A stretch of DNA of 64,000 nt from JACRBR01 sp964371355 (GTDB taxonomy: Bacteria > Chloroflexota > Dehalococcoidia > DSTF01 > JACRBR01), in contig CAYJMG010000019.1 in assembly GCA_964371355.1 (NCBI GenBank), positions 18,249 through 82,248 of the forward strand, given 5' to 3'. Shown here one piece after another: positions 34,166 through 42,249 of the stretch. The position numbers and the translations under genes are program-made. Positions within the stretch are counted from its first letter, which is position 1. The number at the start of each line of letters is the position of its first letter. The notes beneath the pieces are model-generated. The model was given only the letters and a program-made list of their open reading frames with translations, ran no database searches and was not told where the DNA came from.

Positions 34166-34858
34166 ATGGGCGAGATCATCACGTTTCCCAGCAACGGCGG
34201 TACCTGCCAGGGCTACCTGGCGAAGCCGGCTTCGGCCGCCGGTTCCGGCCCCCGACCGGGCGTCATCGTGATACAGGAGTGGTGGGGCCTGACGCCCTGG
34301 ATCCAGGGCGTCGCCGACCGCCTCGCCGCCGACGGCTACCTCGCCCTCGCGCCCGACCTGTACCACGGTGCGAAGGCGTCGGAGCCCGACGAGGCGCAGA
34401 AGCTCATGATGTCGCTGAAGATGGACAAGGCAGCGCTCGACATGTCCGGCGCCTACGACTACCTCGAGGCCAACGGCAGCGGCAAGGTCGGCAGCGTCGG
34501 TTTCTGCCTGGGCGGCGGCCTGTCGCTGTTCATCGCCACACTGAAGCCGATCGACGCCTGCGTGATCTACTACGGCGTCCTGCCCGGCGTTCAGCCCGAT
34601 CTCACGAAGATCGCCGGCCCGGTGCTCGGCCACTACGCACAGAACGACGGCTGGGCCTCACCCGACGCGGCCCGCGCACTCGAGCAGCAGATCAAGGACG
34701 CCGCCAAGCAGGCGGAGTTCCACATCTACCCCGACACGACCCACGCCTTCATGAACACCTCCGACCCCATCGAAAAGGTCGGCGCCGCGCACAACCCCGA
34801 CGCCTCCAGGATCGCCTGGGAGCGCACGCTGGCCTTCTACAAGCAGCACTTGAGTTAG
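34166..34858 (+). CDS. dienelactone hydrolase family protein
   Basis: A 230-residue alpha/beta hydrolase with a cysteine nucleophile: C114 in VGFCLGGG, E38 in IQEWWG, an aspartate in HYAQNDGW and a histidine in TTHAFMN. This is the dienelactone hydrolase arrangement, used in ring-cleavage pathways and by many general carboxyl-ester hydrolases. No other aromatic-degradation gene is adjacent. TAAGGAG lies 8 nt before the ATG. It is divergent from glnA across 193 bp. Confidence 0.88.
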   Translation: MGEIITFPSNGGTCQGYLAKPASAAGSGPRPGVIVIQEWWGLTPWIQGVADRLAADGYLALAPDLYHGAKASEPDEAQKLMMSLKMDKAALDMSGAYDYLEANGSGKVGSVGFCLGGGLSLFIATLKPIDACVIYYGVLPGVQPDLTKIAGPVLGHYAQNDGWASPDAARALEQQIKDAAKQAEFHIYPDTTHAFMNTSDPIEKVGAAHNPDASRIAWERTLAFYKQHLS

Positions 34859-34865
34859 GCGCGCG

Positions 34866-34944
34866 TGTCATTCTCAGCGCACGGGCGGCCCGTCATTCTG
34901 AGCGACGCGACCCGGTCGCCAGAGGAGACAGAATCTTGCAGTGA
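34866..34944 (+). repeat. dispersed intergenic repeat, TGTCATTCTGAGCG family
   Basis: Two degenerate copies of a unit beginning GTCATTCT(G/C)AGCG (near 34867 and 34892) are followed by AGACAGAATCTTGCAGTGAC. The core is related to the element at 44445-44474, which is in the opposite orientation. It fills the gap between the dienelactone hydrolase and GNAT genes. Confidence 0.5.
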
Positions 34945-34979
34945 CAGCGCAGGTGCTCTGGCGAAGAGACTGAGCATCG

Positions 34980-35567
34980 GTGAGCAGCGGAGGCCGGATC
35001 GATAGTGAGGTGGGACGTTTGGAGGTGAGCCAGGGCATACCACCCGAGGAATGGCAGCGCGGCGAGCACGTGATCTCCACCGACCCCGCGCGCCTCGACT
35101 TCGACGTGATCCACGCCTTCCTCCGCACCTCCTACTGGGCGGGCGAGTACCTCCCGCGTGACCTCGTCGAGCGCGCCGCCGCCAACTCCCTGAACTTCGG
35201 CCTCTACCACGTTCCCCCCTCGCCCCCGGTGGGCCGCAGGGTCGCCGCGGAGACGGAGGGGCCGGGCCCGAGGGCCCAAATCGGCCATGCCCGCGTCATC
35301 ACCGACTACACAACCTTCGCTTACGTCGCCGACGTGTTCATCCTCGAAGGGCACCGCGGCAAGGGCCTCGGCGTCTGGCTCATGGAGTGCGTCGCCGCCC
35401 ACCCGCGCCTCCAGGGCCTTCGCCGCTGGATGCTCGGCACCCGCGACGCCCACACCCTCTACGAAAAGACCGGTTGGACCCGCATCCAACCGGGCGACGA
35501 CCGCTGGATGGAGCGCGCCGACCCCGACGTCTACCGCCGCATGGCCGAGGAGGCAGGAAGCACATGA
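34980..35567 (+). CDS. GNAT family N-acetyltransferase
   Basis: A 195-residue acetyltransferase: 'HARVITDYTTFAYVADVFIL' then 'EGHRGKGLGVWLMECV' (acetyl-CoA loop) and 'TRDAHTLYEKTGW'. It matches the GNAT subgroup that starts with 'FDVIHAFLRTSYWAGE'. The acceptor is unknown. GTG at 34980 is the likely start, and a GTG at 35025 is an alternative. It overlaps the next gene by 4 bp. Confidence 0.82.
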   Translation: MSSGGRIDSEVGRLEVSQGIPPEEWQRGEHVISTDPARLDFDVIHAFLRTSYWAGEYLPRDLVERAAANSLNFGLYHVPPSPPVGRRVAAETEGPGPRAQIGHARVITDYTTFAYVADVFILEGHRGKGLGVWLMECVAAHPRLQGLRRWMLGTRDAHTLYEKTGWTRIQPGDDRWMERADPDVYRRMAEEAGST

Positions 35568-36307
35568 TCGACGCGACGAAAGCAATGGATGCCATCGATG
35601 ACGCGGGCGTTGGCGTGTTCGCCTTCCGCGACGCGCACGGACGTCCGATCGCCGTCCCCGTGACGCCGTACACCGATCGCGAGCACGGCCGTATCGTGGT
35701 GACCTCCACGCTGGCGTACATCCGCAAGGCCGAGCTGGTGCGCCGCGATGGGCGCGTCGCGCTGTTGGCCGGCGGCGTGCACGTCACGGGCGACGCCGCC
35801 GTCACGTCCGACGCGACCGGCGACGTGTTCGCAGCACGCTACCTGGCACAGGAGCTGCGCAAGTATCCGCCCGCGCGGGGCCTCGTCGAGATCCCGAACC
35901 ACCGAAGCGCGCTCTCGTGGTACTTCGGGCGCGCGATCGTCTCGTTCAAGCCCCGGACGGTTGAACCGCAGCCCGGCGACGACTTCTGTACTCTCGTCTC
36001 GCTCGCGGGCGATGGATATCCGCGCATCTCGTTGCTCGAACCCGCTCCGGATCCCGCTGAGAACGCGTTCGCGCTCACGAACCCCGCGCGGGGCGGTGGC
36101 AGCGACTGCTCCGTGCTCTTCCACCGGGAGTCGCCTGACTACAGCGAGCTGCGCTGGTTGCGACTGGAGGGCGACGCCCCCGAAGGCGCCTTCGCCACGC
36201 GCCGCCGCGTGGGCTCGCTCGACGCGTCGACCGGCGGATCCCCGGACTACGCGGCGCTGGAGGCCCGCGCCCGGGGGATCATGGCCGCCTGGACCGCCGC
36301 AACATGA
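35564..36307 (+). CDS. pyridoxamine-phosphate-oxidase-like (FMN/F420-binding split barrel) protein
   Basis: A 247-residue protein whose first half looks like a split barrel of the PNPOx superfamily: 'RPIAVPVTPYTDREHGRIVV' then 'AYIRKAELVRRDGRVALLAG' and 'GVHVTGDAAVTSD'. Members bind FMN, F420 or haem and act in redox or stress functions. The second half (FCTLVSLAGDGYPRISLLEP) may be a repeat of the barrel. No catalytic residue can be fixed. It overlaps the acetyltransferase gene by 4 bp and probably shares its transcript. Confidence 0.6.
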   Translation: MIDATKAMDAIDDAGVGVFAFRDAHGRPIAVPVTPYTDREHGRIVVTSTLAYIRKAELVRRDGRVALLAGGVHVTGDAAVTSDATGDVFAARYLAQELRKYPPARGLVEIPNHRSALSWYFGRAIVSFKPRTVEPQPGDDFCTLVSLAGDGYPRISLLEPAPDPAENAFALTNPARGGGSDCSVLFHRESPDYSELRWLRLEGDAPEGAFATRRRVGSLDASTGGSPDYAALEARARGIMAAWTAAT

Positions 36308-36346
36308 TCATCCTCCGACTCAGCCACCCCATCCGCCCCGAGGGAT

Positions 36347-36375
36347 TTGACACCTACCTATCTCTATCGTAAATT
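36347..36375 (+). promoter_or_regulatory. promoter of the MDR reductase gene
   Basis: TTGACA (36347-36352) and TAAATT (36370-36375) are 17 nt apart, one of the best sigma-70-like promoters in the window. The leader to the ATG at 36438 is about 55 nt and ends in GAGGAG. Confidence 0.65.
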
Positions 36376-36437
36376 TCCGATATCGACGTACGCACCCCCA
36401 TCGACACCCCACCGACCACTGACAACTGAGGAGCGCA

Positions 36438-37406
36438 ATGAAAGCGGCCGTCTACTACGAGACCGGAAAGCCCGACGTCTTCCGCTACGAGGACGTGCCC
36501 GACCCGCCGCTGCACCCCAAGGGCGTCCTCATCGAGGTCAAGGCCATCGGCATCGAGGGCGGCGACGTCCTCAACCGCGCCGGCGGCGAGCTTGTCCGGC
36601 GTCCGCACATCGTGGGCTACAACTGCGCAGGCGTCATCCGCGAGGTTGGCGCTGAGGTGACCGACCGCAAGCCCGGCGACCGCGTGAACGCCCTCATGGC
36701 GAACGGCTCCCACGCCGAGCTGGTCTCCGTGCCCGCGACCTCCACCTGGCTCCTCCCCGATGGCGTGTCGTTCGAGCAGGCCGCCTGCGTCCCCGTCGCC
36801 TTCGGGACCGCGAACGACTGCGTGCTCGAGTTTGGCCGCGCGAAGGCTGGCGAAACCGTGCTTATCCAGGCCGGCACCTCCGGCGTCGGCATCGCCGCGG
36901 TGCAGATCGCGAAGCGCGCCGGCGCGACCGTCGTCGCGACGTCGTCCTCCGACGACAAGCTCGAGCGCCTGCGCGCGTACGGCATGGACCACGGCGTGAA
37001 CTACGCGAACGGCGACTTCGTGTCGCAGGTGCGCCAGCTCAGCGGCGGCAAGGGCGTCGATCTCGTGGTCGACTCGGTCGGCGGCAAGACGCTGGAGGGC
37101 AGCATCCAGTGCGCCGCATACCGCGGCCGCATCATCACCGTCGGCGACGTCAGCCGAGAGGGCAAGAAGGTCGACGTGGGCCCGCTGTCCGGCGCCAACG
37201 CCTCCCTCACCGGCGTCTTCTTCGGGCTGGAGACGGTCCTCGGCGCCGCGCGTGTGGTGCCGATGCTGTACGGGATCCTGAAGGACATCGAACAGGGCGC
37301 GCTCAAGGTCGTCGTCGACCGCACCTACCCCCTCTCGGAGGCCGCGGCTGCGCACGCCTACATCGAGTCGCGGCAGGCGTTTGGCCGTGTCGTATTGGTG
37401 CCGTAG
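36438..37406 (+). CDS. zinc-free MDR family quinone/alkene reductase
   Basis: A 322-residue medium-chain dehydrogenase/reductase. The N-terminal GroES-like half includes 'KPDVFRYEDVPDPPLHPKGV', and the NADPH-binding half has 'ETVLIQAGTSGVGIAAVQIA' and 'DLVVDSVGGKTLEGSIQ'. Zinc ligands are absent, which places it with quinone oxidoreductases/enoyl reductases. 'QAFGRVVLVP' is the typical C-terminus. It has its own promoter and converges with acnA, 5 bp apart. Confidence 0.88.
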   Translation: MKAAVYYETGKPDVFRYEDVPDPPLHPKGVLIEVKAIGIEGGDVLNRAGGELVRRPHIVGYNCAGVIREVGAEVTDRKPGDRVNALMANGSHAELVSVPATSTWLLPDGVSFEQAACVPVAFGTANDCVLEFGRAKAGETVLIQAGTSGVGIAAVQIAKRAGATVVATSSSDDKLERLRAYGMDHGVNYANGDFVSQVRQLSGGKGVDLVVDSVGGKTLEGSIQCAAYRGRIITVGDVSREGKKVDVGPLSGANASLTGVFFGLETVLGAARVVPMLYGILKDIEQGALKVVVDRTYPLSEAAAAHAYIESRQAFGRVVLVP

Positions 37407-37411
37407 CAACG

Positions 37412-40174
37412 CTATTTCACAAGCTGACGCAGCACGAAGGGCAGGATGCCGCCGTGGGCGTAGTAGTCGGCCTCTACGGGGGTGTCGATGCGGCAGAGGG
37501 CCTGGAAGGACTTCGTGCCGCCGTCGGGTGAGGTGGCGCGGACGGTGAGGCGCTGGCCGGGCTTGATCGCGGCGACGCCCTCGATGTCGTAGGTCTCCTC
37601 GCCGGTGAGGCCGAGGGTATCGCGGTCCTGGCCGACCTCGAACTGCAGGGGCAGCACGCCCATGCCGATCAGGTTGCTGCGGTGGATGCGCTCGTATGAC
37701 TTCGCGATGACCGCGCGCACGCCGAGGAGCGCGGTGCCCTTCGCCGCCCAGTCGCGCGACGAGCCCGTGCCGTACTCCGCGCCCGCGATGACGATGAGGG
37801 GCACGCCCTCGTCGCGGTAGCGCTCGGACGCGTCGAAGATCGACATCTGCTCGCCCGACGGCAGGTGCCGCGTGATCCCGCCCTCCGTGCCCGGCGCGAT
37901 CTGGTTCCGCAGCCGCACGTTCGCGAACGTCCCCCGCACCATCACCTCGTGGTTGCCGCGGCGGCTGCCGTACGAGTTGAAGTCTTCCGGCGCCACCTCG
38001 TGCTGCGTCAGGTACTTCGCCGCCGGCGACGTCTTCGCGATGCCGCCCGCCGGCGAGATGTGGTCCGTCGTCACGCTGTCGCCCAGCATCGCCAGCACGC
38101 GCGCGCCGCGCACGTCCGCCGGCGGCGCCGGCTCCAGCGACATGCCGTCGAAGTACGGCGGCTTTCGGATGTATGTGCTCTCCGCCTCCCACGCGAACCG
38201 CTCGCCCCGCGGGATGTCCAGCGCCCGCCACTCGTCGGTGCCCTCGAACACGTGCGCGTACTTCGCCCGGAACTGCTCCGACCGCACCGACGCGCGCACC
38301 GCGTCCCGCACCTCCTGCTGCGACGGCCACAGGTCGCGCAGGTACACCGGCGCGCCGTCCTTGCCCTGACCCAGCGGCTCCCGTTGCAGGTCGATGTCCA
38401 TCGTCCCCGCCAGCGCGTACGCCACCACCAGCGGCGGCGACGCCAGGTAGTTCGCCCGAACCTCCTGCTGCACCCGCCCCTCGAAGTTCCGGTTGCCCGA
38501 CAGCACCGAACAGGCCACCAGGTTCCCGTCGCGGATCGCCCCCGACACGGCGTCCGGCAGCGGCCCGCTGTTCCCGATGCACGTCGTACATCCGTACCCC
38601 ACCAGGTAGAACCCGAGCTGCTCCAAGTACGGCGTCAGCCCCGCCGCGTCGAAGTACTCCGTCACCACCTGCGAGCCCGGCGCGAGCGACGTCTTCACCC
38701 ACGGTTTCACCGTGATCCCGCGCTCCGCCGCCTTCTTCGCCAGCAGCCCCGCCGCCAGCATCACTGCCGGGTTCGACGTGTTCGTGCACGAGGTGATCGC
38801 CGCGATCACCACCGACCCGTGCGTGAGCGTGTACGTCTGTCCGCCGTCGCTGACCGTCACGCGCTCAAACGGATCCTCCATCGGGGCGCCGCCCGGCTCG
38901 ACGGGGCTGCCGCCTTCACTCACCCAGCGTCCCAGCCGCTCGGGGTCGATGCCGTTGCACTGTTCGAACGTCGACAGCGCCTTCCGCCATTCGTGCTTGC
39001 CGCGCGAAACCGGCACGCGGTCCTGCGGCCGCTTCGGGCCGGCGATGCTCGGCTCGACGTCGCCCAGATCGAGCGCCAGCGTGTCCGAGAAGACCGGCTC
39101 GGGCGTGTCGTCCGAGCGGAACAGCCCCTGCTCCTTCGCGTACGCCTCCACCACCGCGACGACGGCGTCCGGCCGGCCAGTGAATCGCAGGTACGCCAGC
39201 GTCTCGTCGTCGATCGGGAAGAAGCCCATCGTCGCGCCATACTCCGGCGCCATGTTCGCGATCGTCGCGCGGTCCGGCAGCGACAGCGCCGACAGCCCCG
39301 GGCCAAAGAACTCGACGAACTTACCGACGACGCCCTTCTTCCGGAGCATCTCCGTCACGGTCAGCACCAGGTCGGTCGCCGTCGCGCCTTCCGGGAGCTG
39401 GCCCGTGAGCTTGAAGCCGACGACCTGCGGCGTCAGCATCGGCATCGGCTGCCCCAGCATCGCCGCCTCCGCCTCGATCCCGCCGACGCCCCAGCCCAGC
39501 ACGCCGAGCCCGTTGATCATCGTCGTGTGCGAGTCCGTCCCGACGACGGTGTCGGGGTACACAACGACGCCGCCGTCCGCGGCGCGCTCGAACACCACCG
39601 ACGCGAGGTACTCCAGGTTCACCTGGTGCACGATGCCCGTATCCGGCGGCACCACGCGGAAGTCGTCGAAGCTGTCCTGCCCCCAGCGCAGCAGCGCGTA
39701 GCGCTCGGCGTTGCGCTCCATCTCTTTCTGCGCGTTGAACAGGAATGCTCCGCTGCTGCCGAACTGGTCGACCTGCACCGAGTGGTCGATCACCAGGTCG
39801 GTCGGCTGGAGCGGGTTGATGCGCCTTGGGTCGCCGCCCAGGTCGCGGATCGCGTCCCTCATGGCCGCCAGGTCGACGACGCACGGCACGCCCGTGAAGT
39901 CCTGCATCAGCACGCGCGCCGGCCGGAACTGCAGCTCGCGGTCGGCGGGCGCGGCCGGATCCCACGAGGCCAGCGCCGTTATGTCGTCTTTGGTGACCGA
40001 TCGGCCGTCCTCGTGCCGCACCAGGTTCTCGAGCAGCACCTTCAGCGAGAACGGCAGCCGCGACACCCGGCCCGCTCCGGCCTTCTCCAGCGCGTCGAGG
40101 CGGTACATCTGGAGCCGCCGGCCCCCTACCGTCAGTGTCGCGCGAGCGCCGAAGCTGTCGATGGCGGTGGGCAT
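37412..40174 (-). CDS. acnA: aconitate hydratase (AcnA/IRP type)
   Basis: A 920-residue TCA-cycle enzyme that isomerises citrate to isocitrate through a [4Fe-4S] cluster. Cluster ligands are C463 in TSCTNTSNP and C529 and C532 in GCTTCIGNSG. 'DSHTTMINGLGVLGWGVGGI' and 'GTGSSRDWAAKGTALLGVRA' are signature blocks; size and order fit the bacterial AcnA/IRP1 group, not AcnB. The ATG at 40174 has AAAGGAG upstream and is preferred over the ATG at 40207. TACAAT at 40206-40211 (minus) may be the -10. Confidence 0.94.
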   Translation of the reverse strand: MPTAIDSFGARATLTVGGRRLQMYRLDALEKAGAGRVSRLPFSLKVLLENLVRHEDGRSVTKDDITALASWDPAAPADRELQFRPARVLMQDFTGVPCVVDLAAMRDAIRDLGGDPRRINPLQPTDLVIDHSVQVDQFGSSGAFLFNAQKEMERNAERYALLRWGQDSFDDFRVVPPDTGIVHQVNLEYLASVVFERAADGGVVVYPDTVVGTDSHTTMINGLGVLGWGVGGIEAEAAMLGQPMPMLTPQVVGFKLTGQLPEGATATDLVLTVTEMLRKKGVVGKFVEFFGPGLSALSLPDRATIANMAPEYGATMGFFPIDDETLAYLRFTGRPDAVVAVVEAYAKEQGLFRSDDTPEPVFSDTLALDLGDVEPSIAGPKRPQDRVPVSRGKHEWRKALSTFEQCNGIDPERLGRWVSEGGSPVEPGGAPMEDPFERVTVSDGGQTYTLTHGSVVIAAITSCTNTSNPAVMLAAGLLAKKAAERGITVKPWVKTSLAPGSQVVTEYFDAAGLTPYLEQLGFYLVGYGCTTCIGNSGPLPDAVSGAIRDGNLVACSVLSGNRNFEGRVQQEVRANYLASPPLVVAYALAGTMDIDLQREPLGQGKDGAPVYLRDLWPSQQEVRDAVRASVRSEQFRAKYAHVFEGTDEWRALDIPRGERFAWEAESTYIRKPPYFDGMSLEPAPPADVRGARVLAMLGDSVTTDHISPAGGIAKTSPAAKYLTQHEVAPEDFNSYGSRRGNHEVMVRGTFANVRLRNQIAPGTEGGITRHLPSGEQMSIFDASERYRDEGVPLIVIAGAEYGTGSSRDWAAKGTALLGVRAVIAKSYERIHRSNLIGMGVLPLQFEVGQDRDTLGLTGEETYDIEGVAAIKPGQRLTVRATSPDGGTKSFQALCRIDTPVEADYYAHGGILPFVLRQLVK

Positions 40175-40653
40175 GGCGGGGCTCCTTTGCGGTGGGATCA
40201 CGTCCATTGTAGTTCGGTCGCGCGGTTAGCGGTCTGGTGGCAGGAGAGTTGCTGAATCCTCACAGCGTCCGAGGAAATTGTTTCGTAATTTCGTCTGTTT
40301 GCGCACCAGTCGAGCCTCCTGCTTTCGTTTTTCGAAGAAGCGACGCCAGGGTGGGGCCCGATGACCCGCCAGGCGGCAGCCGCCTCCGCACGCGCCACGG
40401 GCGGCAAGCATGCGGCGGCACTTCCCCGATCTCCAAGCGCGCCGGATCACATTGGTGACTTCGTCGCGCTTAGTCACACCAGCCCAGCCGCATCGGGTTC
40501 GTACGGGCGATGCGCAAGCCATGCCAGGGTGCGAAGATCGTAGCGCGGGCGAAATTGAAAGGTTCCGGGGGTTGAAAACGGCCCCGCGATAGCGGATGAT
40601 AGGGCGAAAGGGTGAAGACAATAACAGGTTAGGCATTTCCTGAAAGAGCCTTC
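40175..40653. other. 479-bp intergenic region between divergent acnA and winged-helix genes
   Basis: No gene is supported here. The part near 40270-40310 is unusually AT-rich for the window (runs such as GGAAATTGTTTCGTAATTTC). The right end holds GTTAGGCAT, a possible -10 for the winged-helix gene. Overlapping short reading frames occur on both strands, but none shows a recognisable domain. Confidence 0.5.
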
Positions 40654-41400
40654 ATGGTCACACAGCGCCCGCACGCTGCACCGCACCCCCCAGGTTCCCC
40701 CCCCACCGCCGCGCCCCGGCCGGCCTGGGGCTTCTTGACAAACCAAGCGGCCGTCCTCGCCTACGTGGCCCTCCATCCGGACTCCACCGTACGCACAATC
40801 GCGCACGATGTCGGGATCACCGAGCGTGCCACGCTCGCCATCATGAGGGATCTGGACGAGGACGGGATCGTGGACCGCCACCGTACCGGCCGCCGAAACG
40901 CGTACTCGGTGAACTTCGCGCGGCTCGCCGCCGTGCGCCGCGGCGGGACCACCAGTCCCCTGACGCCGCGCCTCTTCGTCGACGTCGTCGTGAAGACCCT
41001 CTACGACATCGCCGCGCGGGCCGGCACGACGGGAGGCCAGCCGCCGCCGCGCGTGGTGTCCGATGACGAGAGTGAAGCGCGCGACGGGAGCTGGGGGTTC
41101 TTCACGAACCACCTGCTGATCCTGCTTGCGATCGCGCGTGACGGGACGCAAACGGTCCGCGAGCTGGCTGCCGCGGCCAGGCTGACCGAGCGCGCCACGA
41201 TGGGCATCCTCAGCCAGATCGAGGCCGAGGGCATCATCGAGCGCCGCCGCGACGGCCGCCGGAACTCGTACCGGATCGACTACGACGGCTTCATCATGTT
41301 CCGCGGCTGGCAATACGAGACGTGGCGGATCCCGGAGGAGCTTGTAGAGATCGCCACGACCGGCATCCGGATGTTGTCGAACGGCGAGCGCGGCGCATGA
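40654..41400 (+). CDS. transcriptional regulator with two winged-helix domains (copy A)
   Basis: A 248-residue protein containing the same winged helix-turn-helix twice: residues ~25-92 (WGFLTN, then 'STVRTIAHDVGITERATLAI') and ~147-212 (WGFFTN, then 'QTVRELAAAARLTERATMGI'). Each ends in a wing with RHRTGRRNAY or RRRDGRRNSY. Single-domain relatives of ~100 residues are common in Actinobacteria and Chloroflexota; a fused pair would act as a built-in dimer. The linker of ~50 residues contains a helix (LFVDVVVKTLYDIAARAG). Copy B lies 10 bp downstream. The target is unknown. Confidence 0.82.
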   Translation: MVTQRPHAAPHPPGSPPTAAPRPAWGFLTNQAAVLAYVALHPDSTVRTIAHDVGITERATLAIMRDLDEDGIVDRHRTGRRNAYSVNFARLAAVRRGGTTSPLTPRLFVDVVVKTLYDIAARAGTTGGQPPPRVVSDDESEARDGSWGFFTNHLLILLAIARDGTQTVRELAAAARLTERATMGILSQIEAEGIIERRRDGRRNSYRIDYDGFIMFRGWQYETWRIPEELVEIATTGIRMLSNGERGA

Positions 41401-41410
41401 GGCGGGCACA

Positions 41411-42100
41411 ATGACGATGCAAGAGTTCGCGAGCGTGCCGGACACCCCGGCGAGGCCGACGTGGGGGTTCCTGACCAACCATCCCGTGATCCTCATCTTC
41501 GTGACGCAGCATCCGGAGTCGACCGTGCGGATGATCTCGCAGGGCGTGGGGCTCACGGAGCGCGCGTCGCTGGCGATCCTTCGCGACCTCGACGACGAAG
41601 GGCTGGTCGAGCGGCACCGCAACGGCCGCCGGAACACCTACGTCGTGAACTACAGCCGACTGCTGGGCATAGCGACGGGCCCCGGTATGACGCCGCCCGC
41701 CTACGCCGTCGTGGGCGCCCTGATCTCGGTCTCGCCGGAAGCGCGCAGGGAGGCGCGCGACCATGAGCCGTCGGAGGAGGACAAGCGGCCGCGCCACAAG
41801 ACGTTCGAGTTCTTCACCAACCATACGATGATGCTCGGCGCGATCGCGCGCGAACGCACCGCGACCGTGCGCGAGCTGGCGGGCCGCGTGCGCGTAACCG
41901 AGCGCGCAGCGATGGCGATCGTCGGACAGCTCGAGGCCGAAGGCATCGTGCAGCGCCATCGCGAGGGGCGTCGCAACACCTACACGATCGACCTCGAGGC
42001 CTTCCGTCACTTCCGCGGCTGGTCGTACGACGGCTGGTCCATGCCCGACCCGCTCGTCGACGTGGCCGTGCGCGCCGTCCGCGCTCTCGGCCGCCTGTAG
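41411..42100 (+). CDS. transcriptional regulator with two winged-helix domains (copy B)
   Basis: A 229-residue paralogue of the preceding gene with the same two-domain plan: residues ~18-85 (WGFLTN, 'STVRMISQGVGLTERASLAI') and ~132-198 (FEFFTN, 'ATVRELAGRVRVTERAAMAI'), wings RHRNGRRNTY and RHREGRRNTY. Both proteins share a C-terminal extension beginning FRGW, then a Trp and a Pro/Leu/Val-rich end. First domains resemble each other more than they resemble the second domains, so the fusion came before the gene duplication. Co-transcribed with copy A. Target unknown. Confidence 0.82.
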   Translation: MTMQEFASVPDTPARPTWGFLTNHPVILIFVTQHPESTVRMISQGVGLTERASLAILRDLDDEGLVERHRNGRRNTYVVNYSRLLGIATGPGMTPPAYAVVGALISVSPEARREARDHEPSEEDKRPRHKTFEFFTNHTMMLGAIARERTATVRELAGRVRVTERAAMAIVGQLEAEGIVQRHREGRRNTYTIDLEAFRHFRGWSYDGWSMPDPLVDVAVRAVRALGRL

Positions 42101-42115
42101 GGACGAGACGACCGT

Positions 42116-42185
42116 CTCAGTGCGTCAGTGCGTCAGTGGCTCAGTGCGTCAGTGCGTCAGTGCGTCAGTGCGTCAGTGGCTCAGT
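42116..42185 (+). repeat. tandem repeat of a TCAGTGCG/TCAGTGGC unit
   Basis: About eight head-to-tail copies of an 8-9-bp unit (TCAGTGCG with TCAGTGGC variants) lie between the winged-helix gene and cinA. A shorter relative occurs at 44361-44391. The unit is too regular for a promoter and is probably a slippage-prone satellite. Confidence 0.8.
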
Positions 42186-42237
42186 TTGGCTTCGTGGGTG
42201 TTCCGGTGGGGGGCGTGTTCGTGACGGCGGCGCGGGT

Positions 42238-42243
42238 TACCCT
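42238..42243 (+). promoter_or_regulatory. -10 element of a predicted leaderless transcript (cinA)
   Basis: TACCCT lies exactly 6 nt upstream of the ATG at 42250, with no SD; this also argues for that start over an in-frame start at 42136 inside the tandem repeat. Confidence 0.45.
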
Positions 42244-42249
42244 GCCCGC

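Noticed and set aside
36354..38789. An 811-codon minus-strand open frame opposite the MDR gene and overlapping acnA
   Set aside because: It has no domain, and it conflicts with two strongly supported genes; high GC lowers stop frequency on the shadow frames.
37865..40255. A 796-codon plus-strand open frame opposite acnA
   Set aside because: Arg/His/Val-rich antisense composition with no motif; the minus strand encodes a complete aconitase.
42116..42185. Possible CRISPR array or origin iterons
   Set aside because: The units are 8-9 bp with no spacers and no DnaA-box-like consensus; it is a simple tandem repeat.
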